Under the pieces are notes generated by a model. It saw nothing but the letters and a program-made list of their open reading frames with translations. It did no database searches and was not told where the DNA came from. From positions 37,135 to 101,134 of the forward strand of contig JAJYDF010000009.1 of NCBI GenBank assembly GCA_021777765.1: DNA of 64,000 nt. Direction: 5' to 3'. This DNA comes from Pseudomonadota bacterium. Its GTDB lineage: Bacteria; Pseudomonadota; Gammaproteobacteria; DASZBR01. The number at the start of each line of letters is the position of its first letter. The first letter of the stretch is position 1. The position numbers and the translations under genes are program-made. Below are positions 18,750-28,614 of this stretch, piece by piece.

Positions 18750-18911
18750 ATGCACGCAGGGAAATTATTACATAGTTTATTGGATATGGCATGTAAATTA
18801 GTTGATGATCAAATATTAAATATCTTGTTTACAGCGGCCGAAATGTTAATATTCTGTAAGCAACTATTAATAACTAGCAAGTGTTTAAGCAGTAAAGTAG
18901 GAAACAAATAG
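18750..18911 (+). CDS. Possible small protein, 53 residues
   Basis: An open frame begins MHAGKLLHSLLDMACKLVDD and stops at TAG 18909. AGGAAAA lies about 6 bases upstream. The peptide is amphipathic and helical with three cysteines. It could be a small gene or the surviving start of a broken one, since it directly precedes the 840-residue gene. No homologue known to me. Confidence 0.25.
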   Translation: MHAGKLLHSLLDMACKLVDDQILNILFTAAEMLIFCKQLLITSKCLSSKVGNK

Positions 18912-19030
18912 TTGGCATAATAAGATTGCAGACATATCTCATATTCCTATTCTGCCTATCAAGAATATTGATCTTATGTTTTCAGCAACTTTATATAAAG
19001 AATATAAAAGAATTAATAACAGAGTTAACT

Positions 19031-21553
19031 ATGAAAAATAATCCATTTGATGATAAAGCCAAAGTGATTTCGATAATGACCGATTTAGGATTTCGGATAT
19101 ATAATCCGGAAATCTTCGATTATTTACACGATATTCTCATCTTGCCTAATGATAAACAATTTATTGAACGATTTATTGAGTTGAACCGCCAAAAAAAATT
19201 ATCTCATTTCTTGTCTTTAGTGGGATGTCAAGGACAAGTTATCGATAACCATCAAAAGCTCGACGTGCAGATATTAATCAATGCATTAAAAAACTATGCT
19301 GAAATAGTTGGTAAAATCCTGATTAGCTTTAATAGGGTTCTAGCACCTGAGTTTTGCAATGGCATCTCACCCGATCAGAAAGATAAGCTTCATGAATTGT
19401 ATAAGCTATATATTGGTATAGTTTGTAGTCAAAGCATGATTCATTTTTGCATCGCTAATCTTTATCTTGAATTAGCGCAACAACAAGATATTAAAATGGA
19501 GCAAATGCTTAATAAGCACATTGAGTTTCTCACGGAATCACGAAAGCAAATATTTATTGCTGTAGAATTAATGATGAGCTTATTTCCTCAAAAAAGCTTT
19601 CTTATTCATGATGAAGATAAATGTTCTTTTGTATTATCGCTTATTTTTGCCTGCCTACCTTTATTATTAAGTTCTGTATCAAAAATTTCTGAAGCAATGG
19701 CTTTGAGGAATGCATCTTCGAATGATCAACTTGCTCAGCAGGAAAAATTGAAAAATGATAAGCTGTTAAAAGAGCTCAATGAAATTGTGAATAAATGTTG
19801 TTTAAATTTGGTATTTAAAGAATCAGCTCAAAGGATAAATTTCATTATCGATAATCACATCCATTTTATCGATAAAATTGTTAATTATGATGCAGAAAAT
19901 TTATCTCATAATATTGATTATGCTATATCATTAATGCATAAAAATATGGCTAATAAAACAATTGTTAATGTAAAATTAGCTCAGCCATGGGTTGAGCGAT
20001 TATTGAGAATCTATTGTATACATTATACGAATATTTCGATTAGTGATATAAAAAAAGTCTATGCGCTGAAATTAACAGATGATATTGAATCAACTCAATT
20101 TGGTTTAGATGAATTGAATATTTTTTATAAAAAAGTGCATCATATGTTATTGCAAGCACAAAAATTAGAAAAACGTTTACGCTTAACTCTTGAAGTGGTT
20201 CATTATATTTTGCGAACATCTCTTGATATAACAGTGTGGCCTGATACAAATATTAGCGATAAAGCTATCGAAGGGCTTTCCCGATTACTGATCAATTTAG
20301 ATTTAATATCACAACGACTTAGTACTTTTGTTAGTCTCTATAACGCTATCCTCACACTAATTAGTTACCGCCACTCTATAAAGGCTAATGCAGAATTAGA
20401 TCAATGGATAAAACAAGAAAAAACAGAAAAATTAAAACCTCTCTTGGCTAAACAAACAAAGGAAAAAAGCTGTTCGCAAATTTCTAATAGCGCTGATGCT
20501 GTTGATGTTGAAAATGCTAACTCAAATTTGTTAGAAGTAAAAAAAGGCGTGACATATCATTATTGGCAACAACTCAGTCAGGTGGCTAAGGAAATTAATG
20601 CTTTTAAGAAAATATCAATTCAATATAAGGAAACAGAATCCGATCTCTATGAAAAATGGTGTTATTTTTTTGTTGAAGACGCAGGCGTTAACACAAAAAA
20701 CATGCTTACAGATATTTATGTTGACCAATTAAATTTAATTCTCGATAAGTGTAATGCCTTATTAACAGTTGCACGATCGCAAAACGATATAGAATTTGAA
20801 ATCAATGTGATTGCGCAAATGGCAGAAGCTTATCTGAGTTTTGCTGAGAAATTATTTGCAATTTTTTATCTCAATCCGATTGTGCATAATCATTTGGCTA
20901 ATAAATGCACATCAATCTCGCATATGCCTTTAATGGTTTATTTATTACCTGAAGTTTATGATGAATATTTTGCGGTGATGATTAAAGGTCTGAATTATTT
21001 GCTTTATGCTAATTCTAAATATAATGCTTTATTAAAGAATAGTAATACGATATTCAATGAATTAAAGAATCATGCCTTTTTGTGTCTTTCAAGTAATTTA
21101 ACCTATTTAATGAGCAATATAAATGATGTATTAATCGAGGCGGAGCGTCAAATTAATTGTTTTGTACAATGTAATATTCCGCAAGAGAGAATATCGCTGC
21201 AAGCAGAATTAAGAGCGCTCAGTATTCTCAGTGTGGGTTTTTATATTTACATTATTAAGATGCTCGATTGTTTAAAAACAATATCAAGTAAAGAATGTCC
21301 CGATGATGTTGCTGATTATCAACAGGTTTTTTCATGTCTTCATGAAAAATTAATCAATCTTAATGTAATGAATACGAGAATTGATGCAATTATTCATATG
21401 TCTGATGATTATATTAATCGGATTAACAAAATTGATATATCAGCACTTAAGCAGCAGTGGTTGTTTAAACAGCCTAATTGTGAGAGCAATATTGTATCTG
21501 ATGCTATAGATTCACCAAGGCAAATGATGACTGCGGTCAAAGTATTTTCATAA
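19031..21553 (+). CDS. Unknown large helical protein, 840 residues
   Basis: I place the start at ATG 19031 (MKNNPFDDKAKVISIMTDLG); the frame extends upstream to 18926, but those 35 residues look non-coding. The protein is almost wholly alpha-helical with evenly spaced Leu/Ile and Tyr, as in TPR- or HEAT-like superhelices, but I cannot define repeat boundaries. A charged low-complexity linker lies near residue 460-500 (KQEKTEKLKPLL). There is no signal peptide. Its style resembles the 467-residue protein at 36050, though no direct similarity was established. Function unknown; protein scaffold or effector is a guess. Confidence 0.6.
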   Translation: MKNNPFDDKAKVISIMTDLGFRIYNPEIFDYLHDILILPNDKQFIERFIELNRQKKLSHFLSLVGCQGQVIDNHQKLDVQILINALKNYAEIVGKILISFNRVLAPEFCNGISPDQKDKLHELYKLYIGIVCSQSMIHFCIANLYLELAQQQDIKMEQMLNKHIEFLTESRKQIFIAVELMMSLFPQKSFLIHDEDKCSFVLSLIFACLPLLLSSVSKISEAMALRNASSNDQLAQQEKLKNDKLLKELNEIVNKCCLNLVFKESAQRINFIIDNHIHFIDKIVNYDAENLSHNIDYAISLMHKNMANKTIVNVKLAQPWVERLLRIYCIHYTNISISDIKKVYALKLTDDIESTQFGLDELNIFYKKVHHMLLQAQKLEKRLRLTLEVVHYILRTSLDITVWPDTNISDKAIEGLSRLLINLDLISQRLSTFVSLYNAILTLISYRHSIKANAELDQWIKQEKTEKLKPLLAKQTKEKSCSQISNSADAVDVENANSNLLEVKKGVTYHYWQQLSQVAKEINAFKKISIQYKETESDLYEKWCYFFVEDAGVNTKNMLTDIYVDQLNLILDKCNALLTVARSQNDIEFEINVIAQMAEAYLSFAEKLFAIFYLNPIVHNHLANKCTSISHMPLMVYLLPEVYDEYFAVMIKGLNYLLYANSKYNALLKNSNTIFNELKNHAFLCLSSNLTYLMSNINDVLIEAERQINCFVQCNIPQERISLQAELRALSILSVGFYIYIIKMLDCLKTISSKECPDDVADYQQVFSCLHEKLINLNVMNTRIDAIIHMSDDYINRINKIDISALKQQWLFKQPNCESNIVSDAIDSPRQMMTAVKVFS

Positions 21554-21834
21554 TCCTTGAGAAATATATATTTTATTTAATTATAATTTCATAAGGTTAA
21601 TTTATTCATCTAATCTATTCATACCTTCTGTAAAGATAGCTTCGTATTATTAACTTAAAGTAAATTTAAGTTAATGTTAACCGCATATACATTCTTAAAT
21701 TTGCTGATATAGTACACCTATTCTAGGACAAAGAGTTTCATTCAATCCTGCTGTTTACAAAAATACAAATCGTGATTGCAGTGAAAAATATATGTCAATT
21801 TAATCAATTTTATAATCAGGGGTGCAAATTAATT

Positions 21835-22608
21835 ATGCTTACAATAGAATTTAAGCTGGATGGCAAAGTTGCTTTAATAACAGGAGCGTCGTCAGGTCTA
21901 GGTCGATCTTTTGCAAAAACATTAGCAAAGGCTAATGCTAAAGTGATTGTTACTGCACGACGACAATCATTATTAGAACAATTAGCGAATGAAATCCAAG
22001 AATTTAATCAAGATGTATTAGCGCTACCATTAGATTTATGTGATGAGCAAAGTGTTAATAATGTCATTAGCGAAACATTACAACAATTTGGGCCAATTGA
22101 TATCGTAGTTAATAATGCCGGAATCACTATAGAAAAAGATAGTTTTTTAAATTTAACATTAACTGAATGGCAAAAAGTAATTGATACCAATTTAACAGGT
22201 ACGTGGTTAATGACCCAATCTGTTGCCAAACAAATGATCGAACACAAAATTCATGGCAGTATTATTAATATTTCATCTATTGCAGGGACTAGAGCACATA
22301 TGCAAAGTTCACCTGCCTACGCAGCATCTAAAGCGGGAATTAATCATTTAACCAGAGCATTAGCTTGTGAGTTGGCTAAATGGGGGATACGAATAAATAC
22401 TTTAGCTCCCGGTGGAATAATTACATCAGAATCTACTTGGCAAAATGAAAATTTTGCAAAACGTTTAGTGACACGTATCCCATTACAACGATATGGTCAG
22501 ATGGATGATCTCAGTGGTGCGCTGTTATTTCTTGCGTCAGAATTGTCAAATTATATGACTGGCGGTTTATTACAAATAGATGGTGGTTTGGTTGCTAATC
22601 AGCTATAA
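21835..22608 (+). CDS. Short-chain dehydrogenase/reductase (SDR), FabG-like
   Basis: 257 residues from ATG 21835 (MLTIEFKLDGKVALITG); an in-frame GTG at 21772 would add an unlikely 21-residue extension. The classical SDR motifs are all present: TGASSGLG for NAD(P) binding, NNAG, the catalytic Ser in INISSIAG and YAASK with the Tyr-Lys pair, and the C-terminal GALLFLASELSNYMTG and QIDGG. It reduces or oxidises a carbonyl or alcohol on an unidentified substrate. It stands alone with unknown genes around it. An AGGGG lies upstream at long spacing. Confidence 0.9.
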   Translation: MLTIEFKLDGKVALITGASSGLGRSFAKTLAKANAKVIVTARRQSLLEQLANEIQEFNQDVLALPLDLCDEQSVNNVISETLQQFGPIDIVVNNAGITIEKDSFLNLTLTEWQKVIDTNLTGTWLMTQSVAKQMIEHKIHGSIINISSIAGTRAHMQSSPAYAASKAGINHLTRALACELAKWGIRINTLAPGGIITSESTWQNENFAKRLVTRIPLQRYGQMDDLSGALLFLASELSNYMTGGLLQIDGGLVANQL

Positions 22609-22955
22609 CTATTTTTTGTTTAGTAAGAATACACAGTATTAAAGTTATATTGGATTAATTATCAATTAATTGTTGTATGCCTTTTAATTAAAAAAATAAA
22701 TAATAATGTATGAATAAATGTTCATTAATTAAAAGTTAAGCTTAATACCATTTTAAAGCTATCCAATAATTGGGATTTTTCGCTGCATATGATAAAAATC
22801 ATTATAGAGCCTCCTTCGCATCATTAAATAGATCATGGCTCAGGGGTAGTCAGATTAAAATTATAATTTATTTATAAAAGTTTTGATTATTATCAGGGTA
22901 AAGTCTAATTATTTGAATTAATCTTCGTAGCTATTTATTACACTGAGAGATTAAT
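22609..22955. other. Intergenic, nothing recognised
   Basis: Very AT-rich, with no gene, hairpin or repeat that I can support. A promoter for the ankyrin gene is presumably here, but no clear hexamer pair stands out. Confidence 0.4.
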
Positions 22956-24248
22956 ATGGCTTACGAAAATGAATTATTTCAGGCTGCAATTGAAGGGAGT
23001 ATCGAAAAAATAAACAAATATTTAGCGATGGGTGGAGAAATTACTGCTAAGGATATACAAGGCACCACGCTTTTAATGTTTGCTGCACGTCATGGACAGC
23101 TATCATTAGTAGAATGGTTAGTTGTTGAAAAGAAATTAAATGTTACTGAAAAAAATAAATCATGAACTACCGCTTTGTTGAGTGCCATTAAGGGTGGTCA
23201 TTTATCCACGGTGGTATTTTTAGTTCAACACGGCGCGAATGTTTATGATAAATACATAGATGGTATATCAGCACTTGAAGTTGCTAAAGCTCATCCAGAA
23301 ATAGCGAGAATTATCAAATCATCTCAAGAGGAAATAGAAAAAGAAGAACTGAAAAATGCCCTCACTTTGTATAGCAACAATCGATATGATAAGGCTTTAC
23401 CATTATTTTATTCATTAGCACAACGGAATGTAACATTCGCTAAGCAAAAACTCGATGAAATAATGAAAAATCCAAAACGGGAAGAATGCAATATTTTAAT
23501 AGCGTTGTTTAATCAATATTTAAAACAAGACCCTGATAATCGTGATTACCAATTTTCACTGGCTGAATTGAATGCACATTTAGCGCAACTCACATTATCA
23601 TACGAACATGCAAAACTAGCTTGTGAAACGGCAAAGGGATTATATAGTAAAGTTTTAATAAATAATCCTGCTGATATGAAAGCAGAAGAAGGATTAAATA
23701 AGATTAAACATATTAGAAAAGTTTTAAGACAGCGGCAACGTGAAATGAAAAATGAACAACAAAAAGATCAAGTTGTTCAGGAAGTGGGCGAGTTGGCAAA
23801 ATTAGTAGAATCAGATTCATTACCTCATGCAACATTAGAACGTCGTTTTTCTACTCTTGAAATTAAAGCATCAACTTTCAAAAGCGTAGAGTTCTTTGTG
23901 ACAAGGGGGGATTTTTATTTTGAATTAGCTAAAGATGAAAAAAACATGGTTGAAAAAAATATATTTTATAATAAATCTATTGCAGATTATCGTTGCGCAT
24001 TAGAAATTAATCCATTCAATCCACATAAAGAATCTCTAACTAAGCGCATACAAGAAATTAATACTATTATACAAAAAATTAATCCACCCTTATCGCAAGG
24101 AGATGCTCGATTATTTAAACCAGTAACTCGACAGCCATCTCCTATTCGAACAACTACCCAAACACGTTCGCCTACTCCGAGGAGAGCGGCCCCTAGTCAT
24201 ATTATTGAAACTGATTTGCATCGTAAAAATCTAGGGGGAGGGAAGTAA
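22956..24248 (+). pseudogene. Ankyrin-repeat protein interrupted by an in-frame TGA
   Basis: Frames 22956-23165 and 23175-24248 are the same frame, separated by TGA at 23163-23165. Across the stop the sequence is continuous ankyrin: NELFQAAIEGSIEKINKYL, GTTLLMFAARHGQLSLVEWL, then (stop) TTALLSAIKGGHLSTVVFLV and QHGANVYDK. TGG to TGA is the simplest cause, restoring W before TTALL. The remainder (about residues 125-400) is helical and TPR-like, with a basic Pro/Thr/Arg-rich tail. Whole length would be about 430 residues. Either a pseudogene, a base error, or a TGA read through. A hairpin follows the gene. Confidence 0.75.
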
Positions 24249-24276
24249 TTATTCACAACAGAGTAGGGTAAAAAAA

Positions 24277-24303
24277 CACCTACCCTTATTATATGAGTAG
24301 GTG
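24277..24303. terminator. Hairpin between convergent genes
   Basis: CACCTAC (24277-24283) pairs with GTAGGTG (24297-24303) around a 13-base AT-rich loop, in the gap between the ankyrin gene and the convergent MerR gene. There is an A run just before it, so it may serve the minus strand as well. Confidence 0.5.
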
Positions 24304-24352
24304 GTATTAAAGAAATTTTAATTTAAATAGCAGATGATATCTGCTTAATAAA

Positions 24353-25114
24353 TTATTTATTTTTTAAGTAATAACCCGTAGCAATATCAATATAATCAAT
24401 AACTGACTGATCGTAATAAGGCATGAAATCTTTTGATGTTGGTGCCGCACCTGCTTTAAAAGCTTGCCATAGTTTGTTACGTATATTGGGATAATTTCCA
24501 TATACCTCATCCACTAAGGTTAGCCATTTTTGTGCAAGTTTTTGACCCACATCTCCCTTGGGATCTGCTTGAATATTTTTTTTAACTTCAGCAAACAGTT
24601 TCGCCCATCTGTCACTATAGGATTGCATTTGTTCTGCTGAATAATGCGCCATTTGTTGATTAAACTCAGATAATTCTGCTTTAGAAAAAAATTTTTTTAA
24701 CCACGTTTCTAATGTTGTATCTTTCATTTGAAATACCTCAATAATTTGTGTAATTGTTTGCCAATCGACTGTGTTATGCGTATCCAACTGCTTTACCACT
24801 TGTTGCAGTAATTTTGCAGCACTTTGAATTTTCTTTGCTTGCGCAGCTAAAATTTCTTCCTGTGTTTTTAATGAATCCTTCACATTAAAACCAGGGTGAG
24901 AAATCAGTTGATTTATCTGCTCAAGAGAAAATCCCAAAAACTTAAAAGTGGTAATCTGTTGTAACTTTAACATGTCATTTTCAGAGTAAAGACGATGACC
25001 GCGCGCTGACCTATGGCTAGGTTTGAGCAAAGAAATTTCATCGTAATAATGCAATGTCCTAATCGTTACCGATGTGAGACGGCTGAATTCTTTTATACGA
25101 TAATATTTAGTCAT
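24353..25114 (-). CDS. MerR-family regulator with TipAS-like domain
   Basis: 253 residues from ATG 25114 (MTKYYRIKEFSRLTSVTIRT). Residues 1-70 are a MerR winged helix-turn-helix (TIRTLHYYDEISLLKPSHRS, then LYSENDMLKLQQI). A helical dimerisation stretch follows, and the C-terminal about 110 residues (NQQMAHYSAEQMQSYSDRW..., GYYLK at the end) match the TipAS antibiotic-recognition domain of TipA/SkgA/Mta regulators, which respond to thiopeptides or other bulky drugs. It lies alone; no efflux gene is adjacent. An 11-base inverted repeat upstream is a candidate control site. Confidence 0.88.
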   Translation of the reverse strand: MTKYYRIKEFSRLTSVTIRTLHYYDEISLLKPSHRSARGHRLYSENDMLKLQQITTFKFLGFSLEQINQLISHPGFNVKDSLKTQEEILAAQAKKIQSAAKLLQQVVKQLDTHNTVDWQTITQIIEVFQMKDTTLETWLKKFFSKAELSEFNQQMAHYSAEQMQSYSDRWAKLFAEVKKNIQADPKGDVGQKLAQKWLTLVDEVYGNYPNIRNKLWQAFKAGAAPTSKDFMPYYDQSVIDYIDIATGYYLKNK

Positions 25115-25185
25115 AGTTTTATTCCTTACGTGCAACTCTAAAAGATGACGTAACGTGAAGATCAAGCATTTTTTATTGAGATGTT

Positions 25186-25226
25186 TGTTGCGTTAATAAT
25201 GATGACTCAATTTACTTAACGCAACA
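25186..25226. promoter_or_regulatory. 11-base inverted repeat upstream of the MerR gene
   Basis: TGTTGCGTTAA (25186-25196) and TTAACGCAACA (25216-25226) are perfect reverse complements with 19 bases between them, about 72 bases before the MerR start. The spacing is long for a MerR operator, so it could also be a terminator or another protein's site. Confidence 0.4.
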
Positions 25227-25371
25227 GGATGAATATTCAAATTAATAATGATAAATAAAACAACATGAATACTCTTATTAAATACTAAGGTGAAAGAGGG
25301 AATAATTTATCAACAATTCATTTTGTTGGAATTATTCCTCTTGCTGAGAAAGAATATACCTATTAAGTACT

Positions 25372-25848
25372 TTATCGACCTAATCTTCCATGAGTTTGTA
25401 CTTGCCTGACTAAGGTATTATCTGCTGATGTAACAGTAAGGGTTGCTCCTTGTGACGTTGATTTCAATTCAGGCTTTAACCCCACATTTTCAAAGAATTT
25501 TTGAAAGTCCTCTAAATTTCTTTGAATAACAGCAGTGTGTGAGAAATGGGTATCGTTGTATTTATCAAGCAATGCTTCGGCAGCAATTAAGAGCATTTGT
25601 GCAGCTGATTTACCTTCGCCAGTTCCTATCATGGTTTTTTCTTGACTGTCTAATAATCGAGTAGTGACATAGCCAATATGTTGGTTTGTCAGATGTCTTT
25701 CTGTAGTCTTGGTCAGAATACGACCAAGTAATTCTACAAAAAGTCGAATTTGATTTGAATCTCGTTTCGCCTCATTAATCCTATTCAATAATTCACTTTT
25801 TAGGATATTAAGATTGTTATCATTGTTATCGTCAATAATTCTAGCCAT
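25372..25848 (-). CDS. SecA-like ATPase fragment, 158 residues
   Basis: Residues about 60-105 resemble the first nucleotide-binding segment of SecA: RLLDSQEKTMIGTGEGKSAA (SecA has a similar TGEGKT motif I) followed by helical MLLIAAEALL. FSHTAVIQRNLEDFQKFFEN then parallels the SecA region with the AKRD..WM pattern. Real SecA is about 900 residues and this has only this corner, with no Walker B or motor motifs. It may be a relic of a larger SecA-DEAD-domain protein (such domains occur in large Legionellales proteins) or a small protein built from it. AGGAAAA precedes the ATG. The C-terminus ends soon after the fragment. Confidence 0.45.
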   Translation of the reverse strand: MARIIDDNNDNNLNILKSELLNRINEAKRDSNQIRLFVELLGRILTKTTERHLTNQHIGYVTTRLLDSQEKTMIGTGEGKSAAQMLLIAAEALLDKYNDTHFSHTAVIQRNLEDFQKFFENVGLKPELKSTSQGATLTVTSADNTLVRQVQTHGRLGR

Positions 25849-26145
25849 AACTTTTTCCTCATTGATTTACAAATAAATATATTGTAGCAGACTCTGTGAT
25901 TAAACCAATATTTTTCAGTGATATAAAATATGAAGGTTTATGAAAAGGTTAATTTATGTTTATTTACTACGATTCATAATAAATTAATGAAGTACAAAAA
26001 TTACGCTAAAATTAATAGATAAGAGAAGTTGTTTTCTGCGCTGTATGAAGTAACCCTCCAGCAGTACTCAAAGTTATCTCTCAAGGAATTTAATTTTTTA
26101 TTTGGTTAAAGAAATAAAAAATTAATACACATCTGGTGTAGTGAT

Positions 26146-27770
26146 ATGTTTATACCATCTTTTAATATTGACATACTGTACGATTACTTGCCGTTATTAG
26201 GTGATGATCCATTGTGTAAAATTCCTGCAAGTTCAATAGGTACAGAAGTTGCGATAATTGGTGTAGGTCCGGCAGGGCTTATTGCAGCATTGGAATTATT
26301 AAAGATGGGTTTAAAACCTGTCATATATGAGGCAACCGATCTCATTGGTGGCAGATTGTATTCTCGAAGATTCGAACAAATACAAGAAGAAGTTCAACCA
26401 TTTGCAGAGATGGGCGCGATGCGCATACCTCTTTCCAGTAGAATATTTTTTCATTATGCAAAAAAAATGAATATTCATTACGATAAGATATGTCCAAGTC
26501 CTGGCAATGTTAAAACAGCAATATATTTTCGCGGTAAAGTCTATTCATGGGAAATGAATACCAATCCACCTGATCCTTTTATGACAATACAATCATTATG
26601 GCGTTTATTTACTGAACCACTAATTGACAGAATTCATAAAGAATGGGAAATAGGAAATTTTGAGAAAGTTCGTCAATTATCGCAATTAGATATTGATCAA
26701 TATAAAAACATGAGCCTTTATCAAGCATTGATAGAACGTTCGCCGTTATCTAGCGCTGAAAATATTGATATTTTTGGTGCATTAGGTATTGGTCATGGTG
26801 GATTTCATCCTTTTTTTCATATTAGTTTTTTAGAAATATTACGCGTTTTAGTTAATGGTTATATGAGCAAAAGTAATGTTCTCATTACTGAAGGGTTATC
26901 TGAATTTATTAATCAATTATATCATTTAAAAGTTGCTACACCTTTTGGAATAATTTCATTGGCGGATACACACTGTGTCAGATTAAATTTGCCGGTCGTA
27001 CTATTTGATTATAATAATGAAACAAATAATCCTGTTATTGTTACTAAAGATAAAAATAACAAACGATCCGCAACAGAATATAGCGTTGTTATTTTTACTG
27101 GTACATTATCAGCATTAAATTTACTCAATATTACTAATAAAACAAAAAATGGCGTTTATTTAATGAATACACAATTATGTAATGCAATTAAAAATTCTCA
27201 AATGACAGGTTCTTCTAAAACTTACATTTGTACTGAAAATTAATTCTGGTTAGATAATAATTTACCTGCATGTATTATTTCCGATGATATTGCCAGCGCA
27301 ACCTATTTCTTTGACTATCCTTCGACAAAACACGGCGTTATTTTATTAAGTTATGCACATGCAATGGATGCCATGAAGCTACACGCGGTCGATCCAAAAG
27401 ATCGCGTTACAATTTTTAAAAGGTCATTACATGCTATAAATCCTGCGTTTGATCAATTGTTAATACCACTGAATGGAGAAATTTTAAATATTGATTGGGG
27501 CAATGAAAAATACCAAAATGGGGCTTTTAAAATTTTTACACCTGGCAATGATGAACGACAAAAAAACTTTATTTACAATTTCAATCAGTGTTAACAAAAG
27601 AAGACAAAGGAATTTATCTTGCAGGAGATGGTATTTCTTGGTCAGGCGGGTGGGTAGAAGGCGCATTGTATACCAGTTTAAATTCTGTGTTTGCTGTGGC
27701 TAAACGACTTGGTGCAAAAATTGCAAAAAGTAGTCCTTTATATCAAAACCCTAATTTGTATCATTATTAA
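26146..27770 (+). pseudogene. Flavin amine oxidase (tryptophan monooxygenase-like), broken
   Basis: Residues 28-60 form an FAD Rossmann motif (VAIIGVGPAGLIAALELL, ending with E of VIYEA and GGR). FAEMGAMRIP is the conserved segment of L-amino-acid and tryptophan oxidases (RebO, IaaM). The C-terminal FAD segment is GIYLAGDGISWSGGWVEGAL. The frame is interrupted by TAA at 27241-27243 within otherwise continuous protein and then shifts at the seven-A run 27560-27566; one more A gives RQKKLYLQFQSVLTKEDKG and joins the last segment. Intact length would be about 540 residues. As read, no active enzyme is made. Family members oxidise amino acids to keto acids or amides with peroxide. Confidence 0.8.
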
Positions 27771-27963
27771 AATGGACAATTAATAATAATTCCTCAACAT
27801 ATTTATCTTTGCAAAGATCAGAAAATTTCCGCTATTAGACAGCCATCTTAAAATCATTTGCTATTATTATTTAATTAAAGATCCCCATTATTTTTCAATT
27901 CAAGCTGAAGAGGTTTATGGCGCTGAATTTAATTAATTTATGAATATATAGGTGGATAAGGAA

Positions 27964-28610
27964 ATGCAAACTATCAATCTAAATAAAGCAGTGGCGATGA
28001 TTCCTGATGGCGCGACTGTCATGGTTGGAGGCTTCATGGGGGTTGGTACACCCGAACGCCTGATAGACGAATTAGTACGCCAACAACGACGGAATCTGAC
28101 TATTATCGCCAATGATAACGCGCTGCCTGGTATTGGTATTGGCAAGCTTGTGACAGCTGGTTTAGTGCGTAAAACCATTGCGAGTCACATCGGTCTCAAC
28201 CCAGAAACACAACAGAAAATGATTGAGAAATCGATGGAGGTAGAGCTTATACCGCAAGGTACGTTGATAGAGCGTATTCGTGCAGCGGGTTATGGATTAG
28301 GTGGTATTTTGACTGCCACGGGTGTTGGTACTGTTGTCGAGGAAGGAAAGCAGAAAATCGAAGTCGATGGCAATACTTATCTACTTGAGACGCCATTACG
28401 GGCTGATTTTGCGCTAGTACAAGCATTCCTATGTGATTATCTCGGTAACTTGACTATGTGCTTACGGCTCGCAATTTTAACCCTATTATCGCGATGGCAG
28501 CAGACACTGTCATCGTCGATGCAGAGCATATTGTGCCTGTTGGCTTGATTCCACCCGATCATGTCCTAACCCCAGCCCCCATTATCGATTATGTTATAGC
28601 TCACGAGTGA
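27964..28610 (+). pseudogene. atoD: 3-oxoacid CoA-transferase subunit A, frameshifted
   Basis: From ATG 27964 (MQTINLNKAVAMIPDG) the protein shows the family pattern MVGGFMGVGTPERLIDEL and ARN..NPIIAMAAD. The frame breaks near 28454: the bases after it continue in the next frame as LTARNFNPIIAMAAD to a TGA at 28608-28610. Adding one T (ACTATG to ACTTATG) restores the common GNLTYxLTARNFNP motif. Intact length would be about 215 residues. The A and B subunits together move CoA from succinyl-CoA or acetyl-CoA to acetoacetate or another short acid. GC is visibly higher here than around it. Gene B starts 4 bases after the stop. Confidence 0.85.
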
Positions 28611-28614
28611 AATT

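Noticed and set aside
18926..19030. N-terminal extension of the 840-residue protein
   Set aside because: Composition is unlike the rest and the ATG at 19031 begins recognisable soluble sequence; an extension would look like a false membrane segment.
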